A DNA stretch of 64,000 nucleotides. Source: DATLLJ01 sp035537875 (lineage in GTDB: Bacteria > Acidobacteriota > Vicinamibacteria > Vicinamibacterales > CAVVIG01). Below, one piece after another: positions 17,140-25,283 of the stretch. Under the pieces are notes generated by a model. It was not told where the DNA came from, did no database searches, and saw nothing but the letters and a program-made list of their open reading frames with translations. The stretch lies in NCBI GenBank assembly GCA_035537875.1, contig DATLLJ010000143.1:29475-93474 (forward strand). The letters are read 5' to 3'. Numbering within the stretch: the first letter of the stretch is position 1; every line of letters starts with the position of its first letter. The position numbers and the translations under genes are program-made.

Positions 17140-17164
17140 GGCGGGTACCCAGAAGGTACCCGCC
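17140..17164 (-). terminator. Rho-independent terminator after the next upstream minus-strand gene
   Basis: A stem of 10 bp (GGCGGGTACC / GGTACCCGCC), loop of 5, is followed on the minus strand by CTTTCTTTTG. It ends the transcript of the gene at 17185-18285. Confidence 0.8.
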
Positions 17165-17184
17165 TCAACTGACTGACCTGGAGC

Positions 17185-18285
17185 TCAGCGCGCCTCGATG
17201 GTGTCCTTGCCCATCGTGAAGGTCTCCACGCGCAAGTCGGTCGCGCTCGCCTTGCTGGGGACCGCCTGGAAGGTGAGCGTCTTGCCCACGGCGACGTCTT
17301 CTTCCGCGATCCCGCGGAAGTCGAGGCGCACCGGGAACCCGAGCATGACGTCGTAGGTCTTTCCGGCCACGTCGATCTTCGCGGTGGCGAGCTTATGAAG
17401 CTCCCAGTTCACTTCCTTCACGACGCCAGTGTAGGTCTGCGATTTCGTGAGGTCGAACGACGTCCACTCCCATCGAGCCGGCACGACGCTCGGCTCGTCG
17501 TTCGGCTGGGTCCACGGGGTGATCGCGCCATCGAGCAACGCGACCATGTTGTTCTCCATGCACGCGTATTCCATGAGCTCGACTTCGGGCGTGTACACGA
17601 AGACGCGCTCGTTCTTGATGGGCCGCGTGTAGGTCTTCGGGTCGGTGAGGGTCCAGGTGAAATTCAGCTTGCCGAACTCCGGCCGGCTGAACGTCATGAC
17701 CAGGTGCGCCTGCTCGCTCATCGGGTGACCGATGGTGCCGAGCTTCGCGTAGCCGTTGAAGTTGACGATGTCGATCACCAGCGTGTCGCCCTCCCAGTGA
17801 CCACGTGAATCACCAAACCAGGTCGGCGCCCAGTCCTTCCGGTGCGGCAGCCCCTCGGTGTTCACGAGCTGGAACATCGTGCTCTGCTCGAACAGAAACG
17901 CGATGTACTCGTTGTTCTGGAGCAGCTGCATCGGGTGCGGCGTGAACGATCGGATCCAGCCGAACGGCATGCAGCTGCCGGCGTAGTCGCCGTTCTTCAC
18001 CGGGTCGTAATTGTCCCACTGCTTCTGACCCCAGGGCGTGAAGGGCAGCGGATTCGGCTCGCCTTTGTTGCTGGTGCCGTTCCCGTTGGTGAACGTCCGG
18101 GTGATGTCCATGGTTCCCGGACGGGTCCAGTTGCCGCTGAAGTCCGGCTTGCCGTTCGGCAGACGAGGCACGGGAGCCTTCGGATCCCACTTCGTGGTCT
18201 TTGCGCTCTGCGCCTCGACAGACAGTGGCGACAGCGCGATTCCGGCGACGAGGATCGAAAGGGCCAAACTCAGATGAATTCTCAT
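17185..18285 (-). CDS. Secreted WEGDTLV-family protein with C-terminal DUF6152-like domain, copy 2
   Basis: This 366-residue protein is a tandem duplicate of the gene after it in transcription order. It has a signal peptide (ending VEAQS), VPRLPNGKPDFSGNWTRPG, GSCMPFGWIRSFTPHP, GHWEGDTLVIDIVNFNGYAKL and ELMEYACMENNM. The C-terminus FDLTKSQTYTGVVKEVNW, AKIDVAGKTYDVMLGFP and VGKTLTFQAVPSKAS is even closer to DUF6152 than in copy 1, notably the run VKEVNW, also present in DUF6152 protein 1. The start ATG is preceded by AAGAGGA. The gene follows the type-2 paralogue by 20 bases, but has its own terminator. Confidence 0.76.
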   Translation of the reverse strand: MRIHLSLALSILVAGIALSPLSVEAQSAKTTKWDPKAPVPRLPNGKPDFSGNWTRPGTMDITRTFTNGNGTSNKGEPNPLPFTPWGQKQWDNYDPVKNGDYAGSCMPFGWIRSFTPHPMQLLQNNEYIAFLFEQSTMFQLVNTEGLPHRKDWAPTWFGDSRGHWEGDTLVIDIVNFNGYAKLGTIGHPMSEQAHLVMTFSRPEFGKLNFTWTLTDPKTYTRPIKNERVFVYTPEVELMEYACMENNMVALLDGAITPWTQPNDEPSVVPARWEWTSFDLTKSQTYTGVVKEVNWELHKLATAKIDVAGKTYDVMLGFPVRLDFRGIAEEDVAVGKTLTFQAVPSKASATDLRVETFTMGKDTIEAR

Positions 18286-18305
18286 ATGCGCATCCTCTTT
18301 TGACG

Positions 18306-19205
18306 TTACGGGACAATCTGACTGGGCCGATCGACCGACTCCTGAGAGCCGCCGCCCACCAACAGCGTTGACGCGAAATTATTCTCCTGACACACGTACT
18401 CGAACAGCTCCGTGTCCGGGGTCCATTCGAGATAGAAACCGCCCGTCCACGGGGCGGTGTACGCGCCCGGATCATCGACGGTGACTTCGTACTTCAGCGT
18501 GTTCATGTTCACGCGCGTGAACCGCTCGACGAGATGCAGCCGCTCGGTGTGCGGATTCCCCTCCCGATCGAGCCAGAACGCCTCGTTGTACCCCACGGAG
18601 TCGATGACGAGCGTGTCGCCCTCCCAGTGACCGACGTTGTGGCCGTAGTAGCTCGGAATGAGGTTCTTGGGATGCGGCCGCCCGTCCATGTAAACCTCGC
18701 GCGTCATGTGCGGCCCGCCGACGTCCACGATGAGCATCTGCTTCGCTTCGGGGAGATCCACGAACTCGACGCCGTACGGCGTCATGATCTGCCGCGGTCC
18801 GCCCGACGGTTTGCAGCGCGAGTGCGGTTCCATGTGGCTGTTCAGCCGATCCATGAACACCATCCTGGCCCATGGCTGAAACGGCACCGCACTGCACTTC
18901 ACGTTCTTATCGTAACGGGGCGCGTCGGGCGCCGCACCCGGACCTCGGCCCGGTCCCTTGTCCGGCAGCGAGATGCGGGCATCGATCGGAAGCCAGATAC
19001 CGGTCTCGCCAGGAGATGCGCCGAGGTTGACCCGGCCGTCTGGCCAGCGCGGCGCTGGTTGAGCCGCTTCTTTCGCCCGCCTGCCCTGTGCGAAGAGCTC
19101 GGGCCCCGAGCCTTCTGCTCCCTGCGCAAGCAACGCCGATGGCGTCAGCACGAGCGCTGCGACGAGCGTCAGGACACGATGGCGCACGCGGTTTTCGCGG
19201 GTCAT
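18306..19205 (-). CDS. Secreted WEGDTLV-family protein (type with Cys pair)
   Basis: The 299-residue protein has a signal peptide (RHRVLTLVAALVLTPSALLA then Q), then APRWPDGRVNLGASPGETGIW, HMEPHSRCKPSGGPRQIMTP, GGPHMTREVYMDGRPHPK, GHWEGDTLVIDSVGYNEAFWLD, and TVDDPGAYTAPWTGGFYLEW with YVCQENNFASTLL. It is closest to the gene at 15158, including both conserved Cys. The start was set at ATG 19205, since the GTG five codons upstream gives a less typical N-terminus. It is the first of the four minus-strand family members in transcription order. Confidence 0.74.
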   Translation of the reverse strand: MTRENRVRHRVLTLVAALVLTPSALLAQGAEGSGPELFAQGRRAKEAAQPAPRWPDGRVNLGASPGETGIWLPIDARISLPDKGPGRGPGAAPDAPRYDKNVKCSAVPFQPWARMVFMDRLNSHMEPHSRCKPSGGPRQIMTPYGVEFVDLPEAKQMLIVDVGGPHMTREVYMDGRPHPKNLIPSYYGHNVGHWEGDTLVIDSVGYNEAFWLDREGNPHTERLHLVERFTRVNMNTLKYEVTVDDPGAYTAPWTGGFYLEWTPDTELFEYVCQENNFASTLLVGGGSQESVDRPSQIVP

Positions 19206-19269
19206 ACGCGGATAGGCCACACCTGTAGCGCCGATTATCGCGCGGGTACGGGAAGTGTCAAGACCCTCA

Positions 19270-19602
19270 ATGGGTTACGCTGGAGGGGTGGAAAAGGGGC
19301 AGGAACGGCCGGGCGGAGCCGTCCAGGAGCGCGTCAAACCCAAGAAACAGGACCCAATTCTCTTCAAAGTCGTGCTCCTGAACGACGACTACACCACCAT
19401 GGAGTTCGTCGTCCACGTGCTCGAGTCGATCTTCGACCAGTCTCCTGCTCAGGCATACCGGGTAATGATGAATGTGCACGTCAACGGGAAGGGCATCGCG
19501 GGCGTGTATCCCTGGGAAATCGCCGAGACGAAGGTCGAGACGGTAACGTCCCTGGCCCGGGAGGCGGGGTTCCCGCTGAGGGCGGCAATCGAGGAGGCCT
19601 GA
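19270..19602 (+). CDS. clpS: ATP-dependent Clp protease adaptor ClpS
   Basis: ClpS binds the N-domain of ClpA and delivers N-degron substrates to ClpAP. The protein shows the ClpS core: FKVVLLNDDYTTMEFVVHVL, then PAQAYRVMMNVHVNGKGIAGVYPWEIAETK, and ending VTSLAREAGFPLRAAIEE. The NDDYTTMEFV loop and the substrate-pocket residues (D-D-Y, M, and the H after M) fit the family. The start is uncertain between ATG 19270 and a GTG six codons later, beside GGAGG. A clpA-like gene is in the same window but about 36 kb away, whereas they are adjacent in many proteobacteria. Confidence 0.92.
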   Translation: MGYAGGVEKGQERPGGAVQERVKPKKQDPILFKVVLLNDDYTTMEFVVHVLESIFDQSPAQAYRVMMNVHVNGKGIAGVYPWEIAETKVETVTSLAREAGFPLRAAIEEA

Positions 19603-19606
19603 GGGG

Positions 19607-19993
19607 GTGACGGATAAACGCTTGCGGGATGAGATCCTCGAACTGGAAGAGCGACGCGCCGACGCCATGGTTCGGGCGGACGTCGGCACGTTGGCGAGTC
19701 TCCTGGCGGACGACCTTTCGTACACGCATTCGGACGGACGACGGGACACGAAGGATAGTTTTCTTGCCCTGGTCGCGGGGCCCGAGCTTCGCTATCTCGG
19801 CGTCAACTTCTCCAACCAGGAAGTGATCGACTGCGGACACACCGCGGTCGTCTACGGCATCGCACGAATGAGGCTGTTGCGCGAAGGTCAGCAGCAGGAC
19901 TACCGCGTTCTGTTTCTCGACATCTGGACGACTCGAGCGGGGCGCTGGCAGATGGTCGGCTGGCAGGCGACGCGCACGCCCCCTAGCCTCTAG
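19607..19993 (+). CDS. NTF2-like (DUF4440) domain protein
   Basis: This 128-residue protein starts with an amphipathic helix (LRDEILELEERRADAMVRAD), then LASLLADDLSYTHSDGRRDTKDSFLALV, a typical DUF4440/SnoaL-like pattern of a cone-shaped alpha+beta fold, and ends with DIWTTRAGRWQMVGWQATRT. Such proteins are small ligand-binding or unassigned enzymes. The GTG start lies 4 bases after the clpS stop and is preceded by GAGGAGGCCTGAGG. The 3' end runs into 7-bp repeats (CCTCTAG type), so the last residues PPSL are partly encoded by the repeat. Confidence 0.75.
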   Translation: MTDKRLRDEILELEERRADAMVRADVGTLASLLADDLSYTHSDGRRDTKDSFLALVAGPELRYLGVNFSNQEVIDCGHTAVVYGIARMRLLREGQQQDYRVLFLDIWTTRAGRWQMVGWQATRTPPSL

Positions 19994-20022
19994 CCTCTGA
20001 CCTCTACCCTCTTGCCCCCAGC
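19982..20022. repeat. Heptamer repeat tract 1 (convergent gene ends)
   Basis: Units such as CCTCTAG, CCTCTGA and CCTCTAC run through the ends of two convergent genes, the DUF4440 gene and the molybdenum-enzyme large subunit. Both stop codons fall in or next to the repeats. Confidence 0.7.
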
Positions 20023-22376
20023 GCCCGCTTGACGCGCTCGGGCGTCATCGGCACCTGGCGAACACGCGCGCCGGTGGCATCGAAAATCGCGTTCGCAATC
20101 GCCGCGACGGCAACCGTCACCGACGTTTCGCCGGCGCCCGCAGCATTCGCATCCGGCTGGTTGAGGAGGACCGTCACCATCTGCGGGACGTCGGCGCCAA
20201 GGTAGAGCGGCGGATAGGTCCGCCAATCCACCGACGTGATCTTCTCGTCGTCCCAGATGACCTCCTCCAGCAGCGCGCGGCTCACGCCCTGCAGGGCGCC
20301 GCCCTCCAGCTGGTTCCGCAGCCCATCCGGGTTGGAGATCGGCCCGCAGTCTTCCGCCATCACGAGTCGGGTCACGCCGACGCGACCTGAGTCCTGATCG
20401 ACGGAGACCTCGGCCACCATCGCGCAGTACCCGTTGTCGCCCTCATAGAGCACGCACGACATGCCACGGCCCGAAGTCACGCCCGTCCGGGGAATGCCAG
20501 GGCGCGGCGACGGACGAGTGTCCCAGTTCGCCGCCTTGGCGGCGGCCCGGATGACGCCCATCAGGCGCGGGTCGCGCAGATGGCGAAGCCGGTAGTCGAC
20601 CGGATCGGCTTTCAGCAGAGCGGCCACTTCGTCGATGAACGACTCGTGCGCGAACGTATTCTGCAACCGCGCCGGCGATCGCAGCGGTCCGGTGAAGAAG
20701 GGCGACGGCACGTCGTGCGTCAGCACGCGCTCGCTCCTGATCGTACCGGTTCCACCGCTTCGACCGCTGACCGTTCCGGTCATGTACGACGGCGCGGCAT
20801 TGCTGTTGTTGGCAAACCCCGCCGGATCGGGCGCCGGACTGCGGGGCGCAAACGGGGCCGGTTCGAACCCTGCGAGCATGCCGGTCACGATGTTTCCCGG
20901 ACTCGCCGCTCCCGGGCGTCCGCCGCGCGTCGCCGACCACGATTCGTGGTCCCACGCGACGATGGTCCCGTCGGCGTCGAGAGCGGCTCGCTCGTCGATG
21001 ACATAGGCCTGGCCGTAGTTCTCCCACGCCATCTCGTCCTTCCGCGCCAGCTGCACGCGGACCGGCCTGCCGACTGCCTGCGACAGCAACGCGGCGTCGT
21101 ACGACACCGTGTCCGCGCCGTTCACGCCGTAACAACCCGACGCCATGCGAAAGATCACGTGCACGCGATCGCCCGGCAGATCGAGGAGCATCGCCGCGGA
21201 GCTCTTGAGCGGATACACGGCCTGAGAGGCGGACCAGATCGTGGCCCGGTCCCTTTGAACGTCCGCAACGGCGCACGCGCTTCCGATCGAGCCGTGCATC
21301 TGGTACGGGTACAGATACGTGGCTTTGACCACTCTCGCCGCGCGCGAGAAGTTCTGGTCGACATCCTTCGAGTTCACGACCAGGGTGTCGCGCGTCGGCT
21401 TTTCATTCCGCAGCCAGTCGTGAAAGCTGCGATGGTCAGGCAGACGGTCTCCAGAGGACCAGGTGACCTTCAACTTTTCGGCTGCCTGAATGGCCTGCCA
21501 CGGCTTCTCGGCGACCACGCCCACGAAGTTCTTCCTGACCACGACCTTCACGACGCCGGCGAGGGCCTGCACCGATCCTTCGTCCACGCTGATGAGCGTG
21601 GCGCGCACGGAGGGGGGCCGCACAACTCGTCCGTGCAGCATTCCGGGGACACGGACGTTGTGGACGTACTCGAACTGACCCGTCACCATTGAGGGGAACT
21701 CGACGCGTGGCGTCGACGTGCCCAGAACGGTCCACTCGCTCGGGTGTTTTCTCCTGGCCTCGGGGTTGACGGTGAGGTTGAACGTCCGGCCGCCGACGAG
21801 CTCCGCGTAGCTCGCCCGCTTGGCGGCATCTCCTCTGGCGGAGACGACCCCGTCTTTGACCAGCAGCTGCTCGACGGGGACTGCGAGGCGTGCCGATGCC
21901 AAACGCACCAGCGCTTCACGAGCCGTCGCGCCCGCCTGGGCCAGGTTGGCGCGGTTGAAGTTCGTCGGATGGGACTGCGCGCCGGAGGTCGTGCCCTGAT
22001 CCGGTGTCAGCTCGGTATCGCACTGAACGAGCGTCACGCGATCGAAGGGCACCGACAGCTCCTCGGCGATCAGCTGCGTCTGGGCCGTATAAAGGCCATG
22101 CCCGAGCTCACACTTCCCTGTATATGCGGTCACCCGCCCGTCAGCGCCGATGGCGATCCACGAGTCGAGCTGGTTGCTTCCCGCGCCGTCCAGGCGTTGC
22201 GCGCCGAGCACCGCGGGCGCGATTCCCGCATCCGACAGAATCGACGCGGCGCCGAAGCTCACGACCAGGGCGCCGGAGCCTTTGAGGAATGCCCGACGGG
22301 TGAGCCCCGCACGGTCGAGCGCGGCCGAGGCGTCGGGTGTGAGTGACCGTCCCGTGTCGGTGTGGTGATTCGTCAT
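20004..22376 (-). CDS. Molybdenum hydroxylase large subunit (isoquinoline 1-oxidoreductase/aldehyde-oxidase-like), Tat-exported
   Basis: This 790-residue subunit would carry the molybdopterin cofactor and hydroxylate an aldehyde or N-heterocycle. The N-terminus has a twin-arginine signal (LTRRAFLKGSGALVVSFGAA), so the enzyme is likely periplasmic. Motifs include ITAYTGKCELGHG near the start of the mature part, QCDTELTPDQGTTSG, YPYQMHGSIGSACAVADV, and the C-terminal active-site GAGETSVTVAVAAIANAIF where the Glu is the catalytic base of the family. The start at 22376 overlaps the small-subunit stop by 4 bases. No separate FAD subunit is seen nearby, as in the two-subunit isoquinoline-type enzymes. 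The substrate is unknown. Confidence 0.9.
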   Translation of the reverse strand: MTNHHTDTGRSLTPDASAALDRAGLTRRAFLKGSGALVVSFGAASILSDAGIAPAVLGAQRLDGAGSNQLDSWIAIGADGRVTAYTGKCELGHGLYTAQTQLIAEELSVPFDRVTLVQCDTELTPDQGTTSGAQSHPTNFNRANLAQAGATAREALVRLASARLAVPVEQLLVKDGVVSARGDAAKRASYAELVGGRTFNLTVNPEARRKHPSEWTVLGTSTPRVEFPSMVTGQFEYVHNVRVPGMLHGRVVRPPSVRATLISVDEGSVQALAGVVKVVVRKNFVGVVAEKPWQAIQAAEKLKVTWSSGDRLPDHRSFHDWLRNEKPTRDTLVVNSKDVDQNFSRAARVVKATYLYPYQMHGSIGSACAVADVQRDRATIWSASQAVYPLKSSAAMLLDLPGDRVHVIFRMASGCYGVNGADTVSYDAALLSQAVGRPVRVQLARKDEMAWENYGQAYVIDERAALDADGTIVAWDHESWSATRGGRPGAASPGNIVTGMLAGFEPAPFAPRSPAPDPAGFANNSNAAPSYMTGTVSGRSGGTGTIRSERVLTHDVPSPFFTGPLRSPARLQNTFAHESFIDEVAALLKADPVDYRLRHLRDPRLMGVIRAAAKAANWDTRPSPRPGIPRTGVTSGRGMSCVLYEGDNGYCAMVAEVSVDQDSGRVGVTRLVMAEDCGPISNPDGLRNQLEGGALQGVSRALLEEVIWDDEKITSVDWRTYPPLYLGADVPQMVTVLLNQPDANAAGAGETSVTVAVAAIANAIFDATGARVRQVPMTPERVKRALGARG

Positions 22377-22843
22377 GATCGGCGCGCCCCTTCCGCGTAG
22401 CGCTCGATCGCGCGCATCATGCGCGCGTGCGCCGCGCACCGGCAGAGCACCCCGGACATCGCCTCTCGGATCTCCGTTCGCCTCGCGCGCGGGTTGCGGT
22501 CGAGGAACGCCTTCGCCGTCAGGATGACGCCGTTGGCGCAGAAGCCGCACTGGAGAGCCTGCTCGTCGATGAAGGCCTGTTGAATCGGGTGCGGCTTGTC
22601 CAACGCTCCGAGCCCTTCGATTGTGGAGACGTCCTGCCCCGTGACCGTCGAGACAGGAGTCTGGCAGGAACGGACAGCCGCGCCATTGACGAGGACCGTG
22701 CACGAGCCGCACTGCCCGAGGCCACAGCCGAACTTCGGACCGTTCAACTGCAGATCGTCGCTCAGCACGTACAACAGCGGGGTGGCCGGATCGACGTCGA
22801 GCGTGTGGGTCCGGCCATTCACTTTCAATGTCAGGACGCTCAT
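22373..22843 (-). CDS. [2Fe-2S] small subunit of the molybdenum hydroxylase
   Basis: The 156-residue protein carries two [2Fe-2S] clusters. The plant-ferredoxin motif is CGLGQCGSCTVLVNG with a further Cys in VRSC, and the helical domain has CGFCANGVILTAKAFLDRNP and VLCRCAAH. These match the small subunits of isoquinoline and aldehyde oxidoreductases. The start is ATG and the stop overlaps the large-subunit start by 4 bases (ATGA), so both subunits should be made in equal amounts. It is the first gene of the operon, transcribed away from the kdgT operon across an intergenic heptamer-repeat tract. Confidence 0.92.
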   Translation of the reverse strand: MSVLTLKVNGRTHTLDVDPATPLLYVLSDDLQLNGPKFGCGLGQCGSCTVLVNGAAVRSCQTPVSTVTGQDVSTIEGLGALDKPHPIQQAFIDEQALQCGFCANGVILTAKAFLDRNPRARRTEIREAMSGVLCRCAAHARMMRAIERYAEGARRS

Positions 22844-22862
22844 GGGGATACGTTACCGTCTC

Positions 22863-22996
22863 GAGGCCCAGGGGCTCAAGGCTTACGTCTCAAGGCTTAG
22901 GTTTGGTTGGAGCCCTAACCTCCAACCTCTGACCTCTGACCTCTGACCTCTAGCCTCTAGCCTCCAACCTCCAGCCTCCAGCCTCCAGCCCCCGCC
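22863..22996. repeat. Heptamer repeat tract 2 (between divergent genes)
   Basis: Twelve consecutive 7-bp units (CTCCAAC, CTCTGAC x3, CTCTAGC x2, CTCCAGC x3 and others) occupy 22913-22996. A purine-rich counterpart, with units like AGGCTTA, lies before them at about 22863-22901. The tract fills the space where two promoters should be. Confidence 0.85.
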
Positions 22997-23019
22997 CCCA
23001 GGTTTAGACTGGAGCGCTC

Positions 23020-24003
23020 ATGCACCTGCCCATCAAGCGGACGGTCGAACGGCTGCCCGGCGGCATGATGATCGTGCCGCTCTTCGCCGGCGCGCTCATC
23101 AACACGAGCCTGCCGGGCGTGGGGCAGTACTTCGGCTCGTTCACAGGGGCGCTGTTCAGCGGCGCCTTGCCGATTCTCGCCGTGTTCTACGTCTGCCTGG
23201 GTTCGACGATCGACCTTCGGTCGACGCCATACATCCTGAAAAAAGGCGGTGCGTTGTTCGCCGCCAAGGTGCTGACCGGGCTTCTGCTGGGAGTCGTGGC
23301 CGGGCGGTATCTTGGCGAAGCGCCGCTTCCGGCCGGCGCCTTCGCCGGCCTCTCCACGCTGGCGATTGTTGCCGCCGTCAACGATACCAACGGCGGTCTG
23401 TACATGGCGCTGATGGCGCAGTTCGGCCGGCCGCGTGACGTCGCCGCCTATTCGATCATGAGCATCGAGTCGGGACCATTCCTGACCATGGTGACGCTCG
23501 GGGTGGCTGGATTGTCGGCGTTCCCGTGGCAGACGCTGGTCGGAGCCGTGCTGCCACTGGCGGTCGGCGTGGCGCTCGGCAACCTGGATCGCGAGCTTCG
23601 AGACTTTCTCGCCCGCGCTGTTCCGGTGCTCATCCCCTTCTTCGCATTTGCTCTCGGCGCCGGCATCAATCTGACGAACGTCTGGCAGGCCGGTCTGCTG
23701 GGATTGCTCCTCGGGCTCTTCGTCGTCGCCGTCGGCGGCGCGGTGTTGTTCGCGGCCGACAGACTGACCGGTGGAAACGGCGTCGCTGGCATTGCAGCGG
23801 CTTCCACCGCCGGAAACGCGGCCGCCGTGCCGGCCATTGTCGCGAGCGCGAATCCCGCCTACGCTCCGGCCGCTGCGTCGGCGACCGTGCTCGTCGCCGC
23901 CAGCGTCGTCGTGACAGCCGTGCTGACTCCCATCGTCACGGCCTGGTGGGCGTCGCGCCTCGGACTCACAAAGCCTGCAGCCGAACGCGCCGAGTACGTC
24001 TGA
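23020..24003 (+). CDS. kdgT: KdgT-type permease (2-keto-3-deoxygluconate transporter family)
   Basis: The 327-residue polytopic protein has about ten hydrophobic segments and the KdgT opening (IKRTVERLPGGMMIVPLFAG), the ALPILAVFYVCLGSTID motif, and AAVNDTNGGLYMALMAQFG. It should import an acidic sugar with a proton. The name reflects the family; in this context the substrate is more likely a four-carbon acid such as threonate or erythronate (inferred from the two genes that follow). It shares 1 base with the kinase gene (TGATG), so translation is coupled. A similar set (KdgT-like permease, DUF1537 kinase, PdxA2) is known from Salmonella. Confidence 0.9.
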   Translation: MHLPIKRTVERLPGGMMIVPLFAGALINTSLPGVGQYFGSFTGALFSGALPILAVFYVCLGSTIDLRSTPYILKKGGALFAAKVLTGLLLGVVAGRYLGEAPLPAGAFAGLSTLAIVAAVNDTNGGLYMALMAQFGRPRDVAAYSIMSIESGPFLTMVTLGVAGLSAFPWQTLVGAVLPLAVGVALGNLDRELRDFLARAVPVLIPFFAFALGAGINLTNVWQAGLLGLLLGLFVVAVGGAVLFAADRLTGGNGVAGIAAASTAGNAAAVPAIVASANPAYAPAAASATVLVAASVVVTAVLTPIVTAWWASRLGLTKPAAERAEYV

Positions 24004-25283
24004 TGCCTCCTCAGGTCGGCATCGTTGCCGACGATCTGACCGGTGCGGCCGATACAGGCGTCGCGTTTCTTGCGGCCGGATTGACGACCATCGTGAGCTG
24101 GCCGGACATCCACGACGTCTCCGTGCTCGAACAGGCCGACGTGGTTTCGTTCGACGCAGGCAGCCGTGCGGTCGATCGAGAACGCGCTGGTGCGATCACG
24201 GCCAGGATTGTCTCGAGGTTTCGGGAGATTGGCATTCCCACGCTGTACAAGAAAATCGACTCCACGCTCCGCGGCCACATCGGCGCCGAACTACTGGCCG
24301 CGCTGCACGCATGGCACCCGCAGAGTCTGGCCATCGTCGCCCCTGCTTTCCCCAGGACCGGTCGAACGACCGTGAACGGATATCAGTGTGTTGACGGTGT
24401 GACGCTCCCGGGACGCGCGTCCCTTCCGGAGTTGCTCGAAACGATCGGCATCCGCACACGTCGCTCCGACCTGTCCTTCGTCCGGAGCGGCGGCCTCGAG
24501 TCGCTCTTCCGCGACTGCCAGCAAACGGCTGGCGCGGTCGTCTGCGACGCGGAGACCGACGAGGATCTCGAGGTCATCGCACGCGCCGGGTTGCGGCTGC
24601 AGGCGCCGGTCGTCTGGGTGGGATCAGGCGGCCTGGCGCGTGCGATGACCGCCGCGGGACGGATGACTGTCTCAGCGCGCCAACGAGCCGCGACAGGCGC
24701 GTCGATTTCCGCCCCGCCCGTCCCGGTCCGCTTGCCGCGCGACTTCGGATCGGTTCTGATCGTCGTCGGCAGTCGAAGCACGATCGCGCGCGCGCAAGCG
24801 GAGGCGCTCGCCGAGGCGGGGAGCCACCGAATCGACGTTCCGGTGCACGTCTTACGCAGTGGGATGACAGCCGACGGTTCGCGAATCGCGGGCGAGATCG
24901 AAGCGCGACTTCGCGCCGGAGACGATGTCGTGACAACGTTGGAGGCAGTGGCGATGGAAGACGGCGGTGTTGAAACGGAAGATCCGAGGCTGGTCGAACG
25001 GCTCGGTGAACTGCTGGCGCCAGAGGCGGCGGCCGTCGGCGGCCTCATCCTGACCGGCGGCGCGACCGCGGTTGCACTCCTGCGCGCCTGGGGCACGACC
25101 GCGCTGAGAATCCAGGCCGAACTCGACCCCGGCGTGGTGCTGTCGGAAACAGTTGGGGCACGAAGAGTGCCGGTGGTAACGAAAGCGGGAGCGTTCGGCG
25201 ATCGCGGAACGCTTACCAGGGCGCGGGAACAGCTACGCAAGGACGGACCAGGGACCAAGAACCAGGAACAAGGGACGAAGTAG
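24003..25283 (+). CDS. Four-carbon acid sugar kinase (DUF1537; OtnK/DtnK-like)
   Basis: The 426-residue protein phosphorylates a four-carbon sugar acid in the known D-threonate or erythronate pathways. The N-terminal domain shows GIVADDLTGAADTGVAFLAAG and the C-terminal nucleotide-binding part has ILTGGATAVALLRAWG, RVPVVTKAGAFGDRG and VVGSRS. The last 12 residues (GPGTKNQEQGTK) are translated from five 7-bp repeat units and look like an appendage, not part of the fold. The start overlaps the permease stop by 1 base. Together with the PdxA2-like dehydrogenase that follows, it fits a D-threonate-type route (phosphorylation, then oxidation-decarboxylation). Confidence 0.88.
   Translation: MPPQVGIVADDLTGAADTGVAFLAAGLTTIVSWPDIHDVSVLEQADVVSFDAGSRAVDRERAGAITARIVSRFREIGIPTLYKKIDSTLRGHIGAELLAALHAWHPQSLAIVAPAFPRTGRTTVNGYQCVDGVTLPGRASLPELLETIGIRTRRSDLSFVRSGGLESLFRDCQQTAGAVVCDAETDEDLEVIARAGLRLQAPVVWVGSGGLARAMTAAGRMTVSARQRAATGASISAPPVPVRLPRDFGSVLIVVGSRSTIARAQAEALAEAGSHRIDVPVHVLRSGMTADGSRIAGEIEARLRAGDDVVTTLEAVAMEDGGVETEDPRLVERLGELLAPEAAAVGGLILTGGATAVALLRAWGTTALRIQAELDPGVVLSETVGARRVPVVTKAGAFGDRGTLTRAREQLRKDGPGTKNQEQGTK
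25245..25279 (+). repeat. Heptamer repeat tract 3, inside the C-terminal codons of the kinase
   Basis: Five 7-bp units in the purine orientation: GGACCAG, GGACCAA, GAACCAG, GAACAAG, GGACGAA. The reading frame passes through them and stops at the TAG that immediately follows. Confidence 0.85.

Noticed and set aside
20004..22376. Missing FAD subunit taken as a gene loss
   Set aside because: Two-subunit enzymes of the isoquinoline oxidoreductase type lack it normally, so this is not evidence of decay.
22913..22996. Heptamer array considered as a CRISPR array
   Set aside because: The units are 7 bases with no spacers and they are degenerate; no cas genes are near.
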